A DNA stretch of 64,000 nucleotides from Paraburkholderia phenazinium (GTDB taxonomy: Bacteria > Pseudomonadota > Gammaproteobacteria > Burkholderiales > Burkholderiaceae). The stretch is taken from contig NZ_FSRU01000002.1 in NCBI RefSeq assembly GCF_900142845.1, forward strand, positions 1,054,001 through 1,118,000, written 5' to 3'. This document shows positions 46,081-54,825 of the stretch, piece after piece (the stretch's first letter is position 1; every line of letters begins with the position of its first letter). The notes beneath the pieces were generated by a model that was not told where the DNA came from, did not search any database, and saw only the letters and a list, made by a program, of their open reading frames with translations. Made by a program: the position numbers and the translations under genes.

Positions 46081-46431
46081 CACGGATGCCCCGTCTGCGG
46101 CGTGCCATGTGGCTCGAGGGACGGCGGAAAGCGCATGAAAAACTCCGGCTGACAGATTCCAGGAGATCGTCCAGCGGCGTCCCGATACGTCCGCCACCAG
46201 ACAAACCATGACACCTAGAATCACACAATATTTTTTTGTGTGCAATTAAAACGTGCATTGTGTGGTCCTGGCATTTTCCCTGGATGGTTTGAGGCAGGTG
46301 CGTGCGGTGTAGCCGCCGGGCCATGTGGCGGCGTGCTGGAAGACGTTACAGCAGGGCAGACGTGGTATAGAATCGCCCAAACTCCGCACAATCGCGGACA
46401 AAGCTGGTTTTGTATGGAGACATTCGTTCTT
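46081..46431. promoter_or_regulatory. Divergent control region dadA-like/mocR with a 21-bp palindrome
   Basis: CACACAA (46222-46228) and TTGTGTG (46236-46242) form a perfect palindrome with a seven-base AT spacer, a candidate operator. A TAGAAT at 46368-46373 may be a -10 for mocR. No gene is supported here. Confidence 0.4.
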
Positions 46432-47835
46432 ATGGCTTCTGGCAAACACGCAGGCCGCGCCGCCAACGGCGCGCCGGCCCAGGCGAAGCGCTCGACGTAT
46501 GTCGAGGTGTCCAGTTCGATCGAGAATGAGATCCGCAGCGGCGTGTATCCGCCGGGAAGCCGCCTGCCGCCCCAGCGGCAACTCGCTACCGAGCTGGGCA
46601 TCAATGTGTCGACGGTTTCGCGTGCGTACAAGGAGTTGCAACTGCGCGGGCTGGTGATCGGCAGCAAGCGGCGCGGTTCGCTGGTGACGGGCGGCGCGAT
46701 GCCGAGCGTCGAACCCGCCCACGCCACGAGCAATGCGCTGATCGATCTGACCGTGAACCGGCCCGCCACCGGCGAATTTCTGACCTGTCTCGCGCGCACG
46801 CTGGCGGACTTGCCGCACGATCCGCGCTACGCGCAATTGCAGGAATACCAGCCGCCGCAAGGACCGGCCTGGGCGCGCGCCGCCGGCGCCCGCTGGATGG
46901 CCGCGCCGGGTTTCGAGCCATCCATCGATCATGTGGTGGTCACGAGCGGCGCGCAGCACGGCCTGTATGCCGTGCTGAACAGCCTGATCGGCACGGACGG
47001 CGTGATCCTTGCCGATCAACTCACCTACTACGGACTGAAAGCGCTCGCGCCGGTGTTCCAGTTTGAAATCGTTGGCATTCCTAGCGACCGCGACGGCTTG
47101 CTGACCGACGAAGTTGAGCGTGCCTGCCGGCGCATGCCGGTGAAGGCGATCTTCACGGTGCCGAATCTGCAGAACCCGACCGTCACGACCATGAGTCTCG
47201 AACGCCGGATGGCGCTCGTCGATATTGCGCGCCGGCATGGCGTCGCGATTATCGAAGACGATGTCTACGGGCCGCTCGTGTCGCAGCGCCTGCCGACCCT
47301 CGCGAGCCTGTGTCCGGAGCTGACGTTCCACATTGCCGCGACCTCGAAGATTCTCGCACCCGGCCTGCGGCTGGGCTATCTGCTGAGTCCGCCGGACAGC
47401 TCGGCCTTGTGTGCGGAGGCGGTTCGCACGACCGCGTGGATGCCGGCGCCGATGTCGATGCTGATCGCTTCCATCTGGATCGAAGACGGCACCGCGCGCC
47501 ATATCATGGATGCGCAGCTCGCCGAGATTCGCGCACGCCAGGACCTCGCGCGTGAACTGCTGCCGCAGGAATGGCTGCAGACCGACCCGGCCTGCATGTT
47601 CGTGTGGCTGAAGTTGCCGCCGCCATGGCGCGCCGACGATTTCGCCGCCAACGCGAAGGCGCGCGGCGTGGTGGTGATGCCGTCGTCGGCGTTTGCCGTG
47701 GACCGCTCCGAAATCGAACACGGCGTGCGCATCAACCTCGCGTGCGCGACGAGCCGCGATCAACTGGTCAGCGCGTTACGGTTGTTGACGGGCACGCTCA
47801 AGGACCGTCCGAGAGCGCTGTTCGGGACGATCTGA
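46432..47835 (+). CDS. MocR-type regulator (GntR HTH plus aminotransferase-like domain)
   Basis: 467 residues. The N-terminal GntR winged helix (SSIENEIRSGVYPPGSRLPP, TELGINVSTVSRAYKEL) is joined to a class I aminotransferase-like domain with the PLP-lysine region AATSKILAPGLRLGYL and VPNLQNPTVTTMS. MocR proteins use PLP as a sensing cofactor and regulate divergent genes, here the DadA-like/receptor pair. ATG 46432 is preferred (GGAGA upstream); ATG 46414 is possible. Confidence 0.9.
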   Translation: MASGKHAGRAANGAPAQAKRSTYVEVSSSIENEIRSGVYPPGSRLPPQRQLATELGINVSTVSRAYKELQLRGLVIGSKRRGSLVTGGAMPSVEPAHATSNALIDLTVNRPATGEFLTCLARTLADLPHDPRYAQLQEYQPPQGPAWARAAGARWMAAPGFEPSIDHVVVTSGAQHGLYAVLNSLIGTDGVILADQLTYYGLKALAPVFQFEIVGIPSDRDGLLTDEVERACRRMPVKAIFTVPNLQNPTVTTMSLERRMALVDIARRHGVAIIEDDVYGPLVSQRLPTLASLCPELTFHIAATSKILAPGLRLGYLLSPPDSSALCAEAVRTTAWMPAPMSMLIASIWIEDGTARHIMDAQLAEIRARQDLARELLPQEWLQTDPACMFVWLKLPPPWRADDFAANAKARGVVVMPSSAFAVDRSEIEHGVRINLACATSRDQLVSALRLLTGTLKDRPRALFGTI

Positions 47836-48006
47836 TCGATCTGGGACGCGCGATGTGAGCGTCCGTCTTAAACTCGCGGACTGTATTGAGCCGGCTCCGA
47901 TGGGAATGAGGAATACCCGGGCGTGTCCAGCGTAAATTCTGCGGTTTGATCCGCGCTGGATTGGGCCTTCGTTAGATTCACTTCGGATAGCTAACGTGTA
48001 TGGAAT

Positions 48007-48043
48007 GAAGCATCTTCGCGACAACGTAACGCGAAGATGCTTC
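48007..48043. terminator. Perfect 14-bp inverted repeat between convergent genes
   Basis: GAAGCATCTTCGCG and CGCGAAGATGCTTC around ACAACGTAA, about 170 bp after mocR and 37 bp from the end of the glycine-rich gene. Only TGCTTTG follows on the plus strand, so it may be a weak bidirectional terminator. Confidence 0.5.
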
Positions 48044-48079
48044 TGCTTTGCCCGGGCGCTCTAGAGCCCGTTTGATGAC

Positions 48080-49039
48080 TTAGTGGCCGCCATGGCCGCC
48101 ACCGCAACCGCCGCCGGAGCCACCGGAGCCGGAGCCGGAGCCGGAGCCGCCTGAGCCGTGGCCACCGCCGCCGTTACCATGGCCGCCGGTGCCGTGGCCG
48201 CCTTCTCCATGGCCGCTGTCGCCGTGACCGCTTTCGCCGTGACCGCTGTCACCGTGGCCGCCGTCACCATGTCCGCCGTCGCCATGTCCGCCGTCGCCGT
48301 GACCGCCGTCACCATGTCCGCCGTCACCATGTCCGCCGTCACCATGTCCGCCGTCGCCGTGACCGCCGTCGCCATGTCCGCCGTCGCCGGCACAGCCACT
48401 GCCCGAACCACCACTGCCGGACCCACCACTGCCCGAACCACCACTGCCGGACCCACCACTGCCAGAACCACCACTGCCAGAACCACCACTGCCAGAACCA
48501 CCACTGCCAGAACCACCACTGCCAGAACCACCGCTGCCAGAACCACCGCTGCCGGACCCGCCACCCGCAGCCCCACTACCCGAACCATGACTTCCCGACC
48601 CGCCAGTGCCGGAACCACCACTTCCTTTGCCACCGTTGCCCGCACTGCCGGACCCCGTATCGCCGGCTCCGCCACTCCCTGACCCCTGGCTTCCCGCGGC
48701 CGCGCCGTTGGTGCCGCCCGGCGCGGTGCTGGCGCCGAATGCACTCTGCGGACCAACTGTCCCACCGAACCCCTCCGCATCCTGCCCACTGCCGATCAAG
48801 GCCTGTGGACCACCCAAGTCCTTTCGGCAACCCAGCGTCGCGGTTTCAGGACAATCTTGCGTGGGATTCTGCGCCAGCAGCAGACGCAAGGAACTTACCT
48901 CTCCTTTCCCCATTGGCGCAGTGTGCATCGTCTCCTGATTCGACTGGGCACAAGCCATTCCCGCATATAAGGTCACGGCGGTTGCAATCGCCACCCTGCA
49001 CATTCCGATTGCGTTTGATGCATTCTTATAGCTTTTCAT
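48080..49039 (-). CDS. Exported glycine-rich repeat protein
   Basis: 319 residues. Signal peptide ends MACAQ near residue 31, AGGAG seven bases before ATG 49039. A short unique region (to about residue 110) with two Cys is followed by about eleven GSGGS units, then a single Cys, about nine DGGHG units, and degenerate DSGHG/ESGHG/TGGHG copies ending in a His/Gly/Cys tail. Probably a disordered, surface or periplasmic protein; alternating His and Asp could bind metal. No family recognised. The reverse frames are also open through the repeats but lack a signal peptide. Confidence 0.8.
   Translation of the reverse strand: MKSYKNASNAIGMCRVAIATAVTLYAGMACAQSNQETMHTAPMGKGEVSSLRLLLAQNPTQDCPETATLGCRKDLGGPQALIGSGQDAEGFGGTVGPQSAFGASTAPGGTNGAAAGSQGSGSGGAGDTGSGSAGNGGKGSGGSGTGGSGSHGSGSGAAGGGSGSGGSGSGGSGSGGSGSGGSGSGGSGSGGSGSGGSGSGGSGSGGSGSGGSGSGCAGDGGHGDGGHGDGGHGDGGHGDGGHGDGGHGDGGHGDGGHGDGGHGDSGHGESGHGDSGHGEGGHGTGGHGNGGGGHGSGGSGSGSGSGGSGGGCGGGHGGH
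48160..48560. repeat. Two adjacent 15-bp tandem repeat arrays within the glycine-rich gene
   Basis: Roughly 48230-48385 repeats the DGGHG-coding unit, and 48390-48560 repeats the GSGGS-coding unit. Several neighbouring copies are identical at DNA level, so recent expansion is likely. Unit length is a multiple of three, so copy-number changes keep frame. Confidence 0.85.
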
Positions 49040-49100
49040 AACGTACTCCTAATCACTCATTCACAGTCATGTTTTAATAGGTCGTTCGAAGTCCCCCTAT

Positions 49101-49397
49101 CTACAGAATCCGGATCTTCGCGACCGTGTACGGCAGAACCATGTACTGCCCAAGCCGGCCTCGAAAGCCGGTCGTCGAACAGACTGGGATATGACGGAAT
49201 GGGATCCGTGCGCGCAGCACGTGCAACTCTACGACCTGACACAAATGGGATTCACCCCGTCTGACACCGACGCAAATCCACAGTAGTTGACCCGCTATAG
49301 GCTCACTGTTCGGCACCACACGCATGATCTGGATGCGAATAGGTTTACCCGTAAAAACAAGGCCAAAATCGTTAACTACCGATAAATTTACCGACAT
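49101..49397 (-). CDS. Doubtful small ORF in an AT-richer stretch
   Basis: 98 codons from ATG 49397, without a ribosome site. Not recognised. The surrounding 49040-49660 is clearly richer in A and T than the rest of the window and otherwise empty; a foreign or regulatory origin is possible. Listed only because no other gene explains this 620-bp gap. Confidence 0.2.
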   Translation of the reverse strand: MSVNLSVVNDFGLVFTGKPIRIQIMRVVPNSEPIAGQLLWICVGVRRGESHLCQVVELHVLRARIPFRHIPVCSTTGFRGRLGQYMVLPYTVAKIRIL

Positions 49398-49660
49398 AAA
49401 TACAGATCGGAATTTTTAATCAATCAATATGGATTCCAAATTAATCGATCGATAATAAGGGTCGGCTGAAACGACGAATGCATGAACAGGAGCGCTTGCC
49501 AATATGACCCGAACACCGGGACAGCAGAGGCATTCGTATGAAGGACGATCGTTGGAAACTGCAGCGCCGCGCGTCGATCAGCGCGCGGCGAATCAGGCGG
49601 AAGAAACGGTACAACCCGACGGTGCATCACGTCGGGCCAAAAACATCATCTGCAATGTTG

Positions 49661-50734
49661 CTACGCCCCCGCAGCGCCCACATGCGTATCGATCCATCGC
49701 AGGATCCAGTCCGCGACGTCGAGGTTATTGCGGTCCTGCATCATCATGTGCGTGTTGCCGTGAATCCCTTCGTCCGGCAATAGCACGAGTTGCGCGCGCC
49801 CACCGGCATGGTCCACGGCGTCGACGAAAGCGCGGCACGCTTTGAGCCGCGGCGCCCAACGCGGCGACAGATCGACGTAGTCGCCGAACAGCACGAGAAT
49901 CGGCAGCCTGGTGTAGGGCGTGAGATCGCCTGTCGCGGACGGACACTCCCCCGGCTCGATGGACACGATGCCGGCAATGCCCTGCGTGCTGATCGCCGCG
50001 GTCTGGAACGGATAGATGCCCGCTTGCGAATGACTGATCAGCACCGTATGGCCGAGGCGGATCGCAAGTTGCGAGAGCGCCGGAACGGTTGGATTGGGTG
50101 TGCCCAGCGACGGACTCCAGTCGGGCACCATCTGTTGCCAGAGGCTTGCCTGCGCATCGACTGGAAACTGCTCGCCGGGAAAGGTCTGCGGATATTGCGG
50201 TCCGAAACGGAAAATGGTCCACGCCGATTCATGCGACGCCGCAAAGACAGTCGGCAACTGCGAGATGGGCGCCTTACCGCTGCGCACCGCATTGATCGCG
50301 CTGATGTCGGTCGCCGAACGGCCGCGGTCGGACTGATCGATCACGTAGGTCGGATAGCCTTTGCGGACGAAGTATTCCTCCCAACCCATGCGCCCATCCG
50401 GCGTCGTCTCCCATGTCATGCCCGTCAGGCAGCAGCCATGGACGAGCGTGAGCGACAACGGCTTCGCGCCCGTGGGGATCTGGTAATGCACATACATCTG
50501 GTCGACGGTCACGGTGCCCGACGCAGCGTAGTTCGGCAACGTCGAGAGCGTATCGGAATGCACGTCGTGTCCGCCGATGAAGAAGCTCCCCTGCTTTGCG
50601 ATCGACATGGGGCCGGACAGCGCAGCGGCGCGATCGGGTGGGGACGCTGCGCAAGCGGCGAGCCCGATAGCGAATGCGGCGGCAAAGAGGATGGTGCCAA
50701 ACCGTTTTGCCGTATGTTCTCTCGTACGTACCAT
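49661..50734 (-). CDS. Lipoprotein-like alpha/beta-hydrolase (esterase)
   Basis: 357 residues. The N-terminal hydrophobic stretch ends in a lipobox-like IGLAAC near residue 28. Hydrolase features: oxyanion region LVHGCCLTGMTWE, nucleophile Ser in ISHSQAG, acid in SIEPGE or GDYVDLS, and the late His in GNTHMMMQDRNN. Resembles a family of secreted esterases with this GNTHMMMQD ending; substrate unknown. The AT-richer gap lies downstream of its 3' end. Confidence 0.82.
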   Translation of the reverse strand: MVRTREHTAKRFGTILFAAAFAIGLAACAASPPDRAAALSGPMSIAKQGSFFIGGHDVHSDTLSTLPNYAASGTVTVDQMYVHYQIPTGAKPLSLTLVHGCCLTGMTWETTPDGRMGWEEYFVRKGYPTYVIDQSDRGRSATDISAINAVRSGKAPISQLPTVFAASHESAWTIFRFGPQYPQTFPGEQFPVDAQASLWQQMVPDWSPSLGTPNPTVPALSQLAIRLGHTVLISHSQAGIYPFQTAAISTQGIAGIVSIEPGECPSATGDLTPYTRLPILVLFGDYVDLSPRWAPRLKACRAFVDAVDHAGGRAQLVLLPDEGIHGNTHMMMQDRNNLDVADWILRWIDTHVGAAGA

Positions 50735-50929
50735 GCAACTATCTCCTCGTTAGCAGTGGGTATCTCGACGATCGGGGCGGTCATGCGCCCACGCCATGAC
50801 GCGGTGCGAAGTATACGGTACGGCTGACAGTGGCGTTGCCCGCTACTTCATCGGCGTAGCAGCCGTTTGATGCGTAACCTTGAGTGCATGATCGCGACGC
50901 GGGGAAGCGGCCGGGCGCACCCCCATCGC

Positions 50930-51856
50930 CTACGCGAATCCCCCCACCCCACCGCCAAGATCGAGCGCAATGAAATCGACGAACGCACGAATCCGGTTAG
51001 ACATCTGGTGCCGCTGCGAATAGACCGCGAAGATATCGGCGTTCGGCGTCTCGTGATCGGGCAGCACCCGCACCAGTGAACCTTCGGCCAGGTACGGCTT
51101 GATGTCCCACTCGGCCCGCATCAGGATGCCGTGCCCTTCGAGCGCCCACTTCACGGCGATCTCGCCATCGTTGGTCGTCAGACTGCCGTTGATCCGCACG
51201 GCCTCCGTCTTGCGCGCCGCGCCCCGCCCCGACGTCAGGCGCCAGACACCATACGCCTCATCGCCCTGCCGGATGCCGATGCAGTTATGCCGGGTCAGGT
51301 CATGCGCCGTGACGGGCAAGCCGCGCGACGCGAGATACGCGGGCGCCGCACACAGCACCCGGCGATTCGCGGCAAGACGACGGGCGACCACCCGCGTGTC
51401 CGGCGGTTCGCCGAACCGGATGCAGACGTCGAACGCGTCGTCGGTCAGCGGCGGCGGCGTCACCGACAACTGCAGTTGCACCGACACCTGCGGATACTTC
51501 CCGACAAACCGCGAAATCGCCGGCGCGACATGGCTGCGACCGAAACCCAGCGTTGCGTTGACGCGCAACAAGCCTTTGGGGCTTTGCTTCGCGCTGCCAA
51601 GCAAGCCGGCCAGCTCGTCGATCTCATCGAGAATCCGCCGCGCGTGCTCCAGATACAACTCGCCCTCCGGCGTGAGCGTCATGCGCCGCGTCGTCCGGTT
51701 GACGAGCGCCACGCCGGCGCGCCGCTCCATCTGCGTCAGATGCTTGCTGATGGCCGCCGCCGTCAGCCCCAGTTCGCGCGCGGCGGCGCTCAGGCTGCCG
51801 GACGCCGCGAGCGTCGAAAAGAAGCTTAAGTCAGACGGTAGGACCGCTTCGCGCAT
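50930..51856 (-). CDS. LysR-family regulator (DmlR-like)
   Basis: 308 residues from ATG 51856 (an in-frame GTG at 51865 is an alternative). HTH: GSLSAAARELGLTAAAISKHLTQME; effector domain begins GLLRVNATLGFGRSHVAPAI, typical of the subgroup that includes DmlR. Divergent from the D-malate/tartrate dehydrogenase gene and probably its activator. Confidence 0.9.
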   Translation of the reverse strand: MREAVLPSDLSFFSTLAASGSLSAAARELGLTAAAISKHLTQMERRAGVALVNRTTRRMTLTPEGELYLEHARRILDEIDELAGLLGSAKQSPKGLLRVNATLGFGRSHVAPAISRFVGKYPQVSVQLQLSVTPPPLTDDAFDVCIRFGEPPDTRVVARRLAANRRVLCAAPAYLASRGLPVTAHDLTRHNCIGIRQGDEAYGVWRLTSGRGAARKTEAVRINGSLTTNDGEIAVKWALEGHGILMRAEWDIKPYLAEGSLVRVLPDHETPNADIFAVYSQRHQMSNRIRAFVDFIALDLGGGVGGFA

Positions 51857-51860
51857 GGCC

Positions 51861-51872
51861 TTCACTTGTGAA
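51861..51872. promoter_or_regulatory. Palindrome in the LysR/dehydrogenase control region
   Basis: TTCACTTGTGAA, a 12-bp perfect palindrome just upstream of the LysR ATG and about 100 bp from the divergent dehydrogenase start; candidate regulator site. Confidence 0.35.
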
Positions 51873-51973
51873 TTGAAGTTAAGGATGCTTTGAGTTTAGC
51901 ACCGGTTTTTGCGTCCGGCGCGCGGTAGAGTTCATTCGCATCGACACCCCCTAAAACCCAGAAGGACGGAGAC

Positions 51974-53095
51974 ATGAAGACCTATCGCATCGCAACCATT
52001 CCCGGCGACGGCATCGGCAAGGAGGTCGTACCGGCTGGCGCGCAAGTGTTGCAGGCCCTCGCGAACACCACGAAGTCGTTCGCCTTCGAGTTCGAAAACT
52101 TCGACTGGGGCGGCGACTACTACCGCCAACACGGCGTGATGATGCCCGCGGACGGTCTCGACGCGCTCCGTAACAAGGACGCCATCCTGTTCGGCTCCGC
52201 AGGCGACCCGGACATTCCGGATCACATCACGCTGTGGGGCTTGCGCCTGAAGATCTGCCAGGGCCTCGATCAATATGCCAACGTACGACCGACCCGCATC
52301 CTGCCGGGCATCGATGGGCCGCTCAAGCGCTGCCGGCCGGAAGACCTGAACTGGGTGATCGTCCGCGAAAACTCCGAGGGCGAATACTCGGGCGTAGGTG
52401 GCCGCGTCCACCAGGGGCATCCGATCGAAACGGCCACCGACGTGTCGATCCTGACGCGCGCCGGCGTCGAGCGGATCATGCGTTTCGCCTTCCGCCTCGC
52501 GCAATCCCGTCCGCGCAAGTTGCTGACCGTGATCACCAAGAGCAACGCGCAACGTCATGCGATGGTGATGTGGGACGAGATCGCCGTCGAAATCGCCAAG
52601 GAATTCCCGGACGTCACATGGGACAAGGAACTGGTGGACGCGGCGACTGCACGCATGGTCAATCGCCCCGCGACGCTCGACACGATCGTCGCCACCAATC
52701 TGCACGCGGACATTCTCAGCGATCTGGCCGCCGCACTCGCCGGCAGCCTCGGCATTGCGCCGACCGGCAACATCGATCCCGAGCGCCGCTATCCGTCCAT
52801 GTTCGAGCCGATCCACGGCTCGGCGTTCGACATCATGGGCAAGGGCCTCGCCAATCCGGTCGGCACGTTCTGGTCGGTCGTGATGCTGCTCGAGCACCTC
52901 GGCGAATTCGACGCGGCGAAGCGCGTCATGCAAGCGGTCGAAGCGGTGACGGCGGACACCTCGCTTCACACGCGCGATCTGGGCGGCACGGCCACCACGG
53001 CGCAAGTCACGGCCGCGGTCTGCGCGCTGCTCGAGAAAGCAGCCGCGCCCCACGCCAACGCAGCACAGCCAGTCCCGCTGGGGGACGCCGCCTAA
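51974..53095 (+). CDS. D-malate/tartrate dehydrogenase (decarboxylating)
   Basis: 373 residues of the isocitrate/isopropylmalate dehydrogenase family. IATIPGDGIGKEV at the start, RENSEGEYSGVGG (substrate loop of the tartrate/D-malate branch), and NLHADILSDLAAALAGSLGIAPTGNI (metal Asp residues and NAD site). Oxidises D-malate to pyruvate and CO2 or acts on tartrate; DmlA and TtuC cannot be separated by eye. GGACGGAG before the ATG. Followed by a matching MFS transporter. Confidence 0.92.
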   Translation: MKTYRIATIPGDGIGKEVVPAGAQVLQALANTTKSFAFEFENFDWGGDYYRQHGVMMPADGLDALRNKDAILFGSAGDPDIPDHITLWGLRLKICQGLDQYANVRPTRILPGIDGPLKRCRPEDLNWVIVRENSEGEYSGVGGRVHQGHPIETATDVSILTRAGVERIMRFAFRLAQSRPRKLLTVITKSNAQRHAMVMWDEIAVEIAKEFPDVTWDKELVDAATARMVNRPATLDTIVATNLHADILSDLAAALAGSLGIAPTGNIDPERRYPSMFEPIHGSAFDIMGKGLANPVGTFWSVVMLLEHLGEFDAAKRVMQAVEAVTADTSLHTRDLGGTATTAQVTAAVCALLEKAAAPHANAAQPVPLGDAA

Positions 53096-53127
53096 GCCCG
53101 CGAGGCCGTCCGCACACGGTCAGACCC

Positions 53128-53159
53128 CGCACCGTGCGCCCACCGCGTCGCACGGTGCG
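53128..53159. repeat. Inverted repeat after the dehydrogenase gene
   Basis: CGCACCGTGCG and CGCACGGTGCG form an 11-bp stem with a ten-base loop, 33 bp after the stop; no U tract. May be an mRNA 3' stabiliser or weak terminator within the dehydrogenase-MFS unit. Confidence 0.5.
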
Positions 53160-53351
53160 CACGGTGGACGCGCTCGAAGAAGCGCGCGGACCGACCGTCC
53201 CGCACCCACCGACACGACAAGCCAGCCGCCGCGCCACGCGGCCGCGTGAACTCGTCCGTCAGCAGCACCTATCGGGCAGCAGGCAAGCGGACTGCGCCTA
53301 CGCGCATCCCGCCTGTCATAGCGCACTGCTCACGCCTCCATGGAGGAGACA

Positions 53352-54662
53352 ATGATTGCCGATCTCGAAGCCCGGGTTTCCCGCAAGCTCATGCTGCGGA
53401 TCATTCCGTTTGTCATGCTGCTGTATTTCGTCAGTTTCCTGGACCGCGTCAACGTGGGATTCGCCGCGATGACGATGAACAAGGCCATCGGCCTGTCGCC
53501 GACGGCGTTCGGCCTCGGCGGCGGCCTGTTCTTCATCGGCTACTTCCTGTTCGAGGTGCCGTCGAATCTGATTCTTCATCGCGTCGGCGCACGCCTGTGG
53601 ATCGCACGGGTCATGGTGACGTGGGGCATCGTCTCGGCGGCCTCCGCTTTCGTGGTCGGGCCAACCAGCTTCTACGCGCTGCGCTTCGTGCTCGGTGTCG
53701 CGGAGGCCGGCTTCTTCCCCGGCATCATCCTGTACCTGAGCCTGTGGTTCCCGGTCCGTCAGCGCGCCGTGGCGGCGGCCTGGTTCATGGCGGCGGCGCC
53801 CATCTCGACGGCAATCGGCTCGCCCCTCTCCGGCGCGATCATGAAACTCCCGCCGCTCGCAGGCCTCGCCGACTGGCAAATGCTGTACATCCTTGAAGCC
53901 ATACCGGCCATCCTGCTTGGCTTCGTGGTCCTGAAGTACATGACGGACTCACCGTCGAAGGCGCACTGGCTGCAGGCCGAGGAACGCGCGTGGTTGATGG
54001 CGAAGCTGAAGACCGAAGCCGACGCCCGGGCGTCGCACGCGGGTCATACGGCCGGCGCGCTCGGCGCCTTGCGCGACCCACGGGTGCTGGCGCTCGCGCT
54101 GATTTACTTCGGCACCTCGGCGGGTCTGTACACGCTCGGCCTGTGGGCTCCACTGATCATCCGTCAATACGGTTTCGGCTCGTTTGAGACGGGCCTCATC
54201 GCCGGCATTCCGGGTGTGCTCGCCGTGATCGCGATGGTCCTGTGGGCCAGGCACTCGGACCGCACAGAGGAACGCACGTGGCACGTGGTGCTGCCGTGTG
54301 TGCTGGCGTGCCTGGGTTTCGTGCTGGTCGGCGGGGCCAGCACGGCCTTGATGGTGATTCTCGCGCTGGTCGTGGTGAATATTGGCATCAGCGCCGCGAA
54401 AGCACCGTTATGGGCCATGCCCAGCGTGTTTCTGTCCGGCGCGGGCGCGGCGGCGGGCATTGCCATGATCAACTCGGTCGGCAATCTCGGCGGCTTCGTC
54501 GGCCCGTTCGTGATCGGCTGGCTGAAGAACCTCACCGGCAGTTATTCGGCCGGGCTGTATGTGGTCGCCGCCACCCTGGCGGTATCCGCCATCGTCACCC
54601 TGATGCTGAGCCGGCAGACAAGGCCTGGCACCGCGCCGGCCGGCGAGCGGCACGGTCATTGA
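53352..54662 (+). CDS. MFS organic-anion transporter (ACS family, tartrate/D-malate type)
   Basis: 436 residues, twelve helices. Family features: LYFVSFLDRVNVGFAAMTMNK in helix 1 and GYFLFEVPSNLILHRVGAR, as in anion:cation symporters (TtuB, phthalate, glucarate). GGAGGAG six bases before ATG 53352 decides that start over ATG 53340. Its location suggests it imports the substrate of the dehydrogenase upstream. Confidence 0.88.
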   Translation: MIADLEARVSRKLMLRIIPFVMLLYFVSFLDRVNVGFAAMTMNKAIGLSPTAFGLGGGLFFIGYFLFEVPSNLILHRVGARLWIARVMVTWGIVSAASAFVVGPTSFYALRFVLGVAEAGFFPGIILYLSLWFPVRQRAVAAAWFMAAAPISTAIGSPLSGAIMKLPPLAGLADWQMLYILEAIPAILLGFVVLKYMTDSPSKAHWLQAEERAWLMAKLKTEADARASHAGHTAGALGALRDPRVLALALIYFGTSAGLYTLGLWAPLIIRQYGFGSFETGLIAGIPGVLAVIAMVLWARHSDRTEERTWHVVLPCVLACLGFVLVGGASTALMVILALVVVNIGISAAKAPLWAMPSVFLSGAGAAAGIAMINSVGNLGGFVGPFVIGWLKNLTGSYSAGLYVVAATLAVSAIVTLMLSRQTRPGTAPAGERHGH

Positions 54663-54825
54663 ACGTTCTGAATTGTCACGGATCGAAGCGATCATCAATA
54701 GACGCCGTCGCACCCCAATTCGCCCGCGGCTTTCGTCGCAGTACACTTGGCGTATTGAACGATTGAACGCATTGGGCCCAGACCAGACAGGCTTTGGTCC
54801 GGCATACGGTTTTCGAACGAGGGAG

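Noticed and set aside
48007..48043. Hairpin containing ACAACGTAA as an ANTAR-type element
   Set aside because: The loop is nine bases and lies between convergent genes, not in a leader.
48230..48560. Repeat block resembling a CRISPR array
   Set aside because: Units are contiguous 15-bp coding repeats without spacers, and no cas genes are present.
48061..48789. Alternative Ala/Thr/Val-rich frames through the glycine-rich repeat on both strands
   Set aside because: Repeats of 15 bp keep all frames open; only the 48080-49039 frame has a signal peptide and a good ribosome site.
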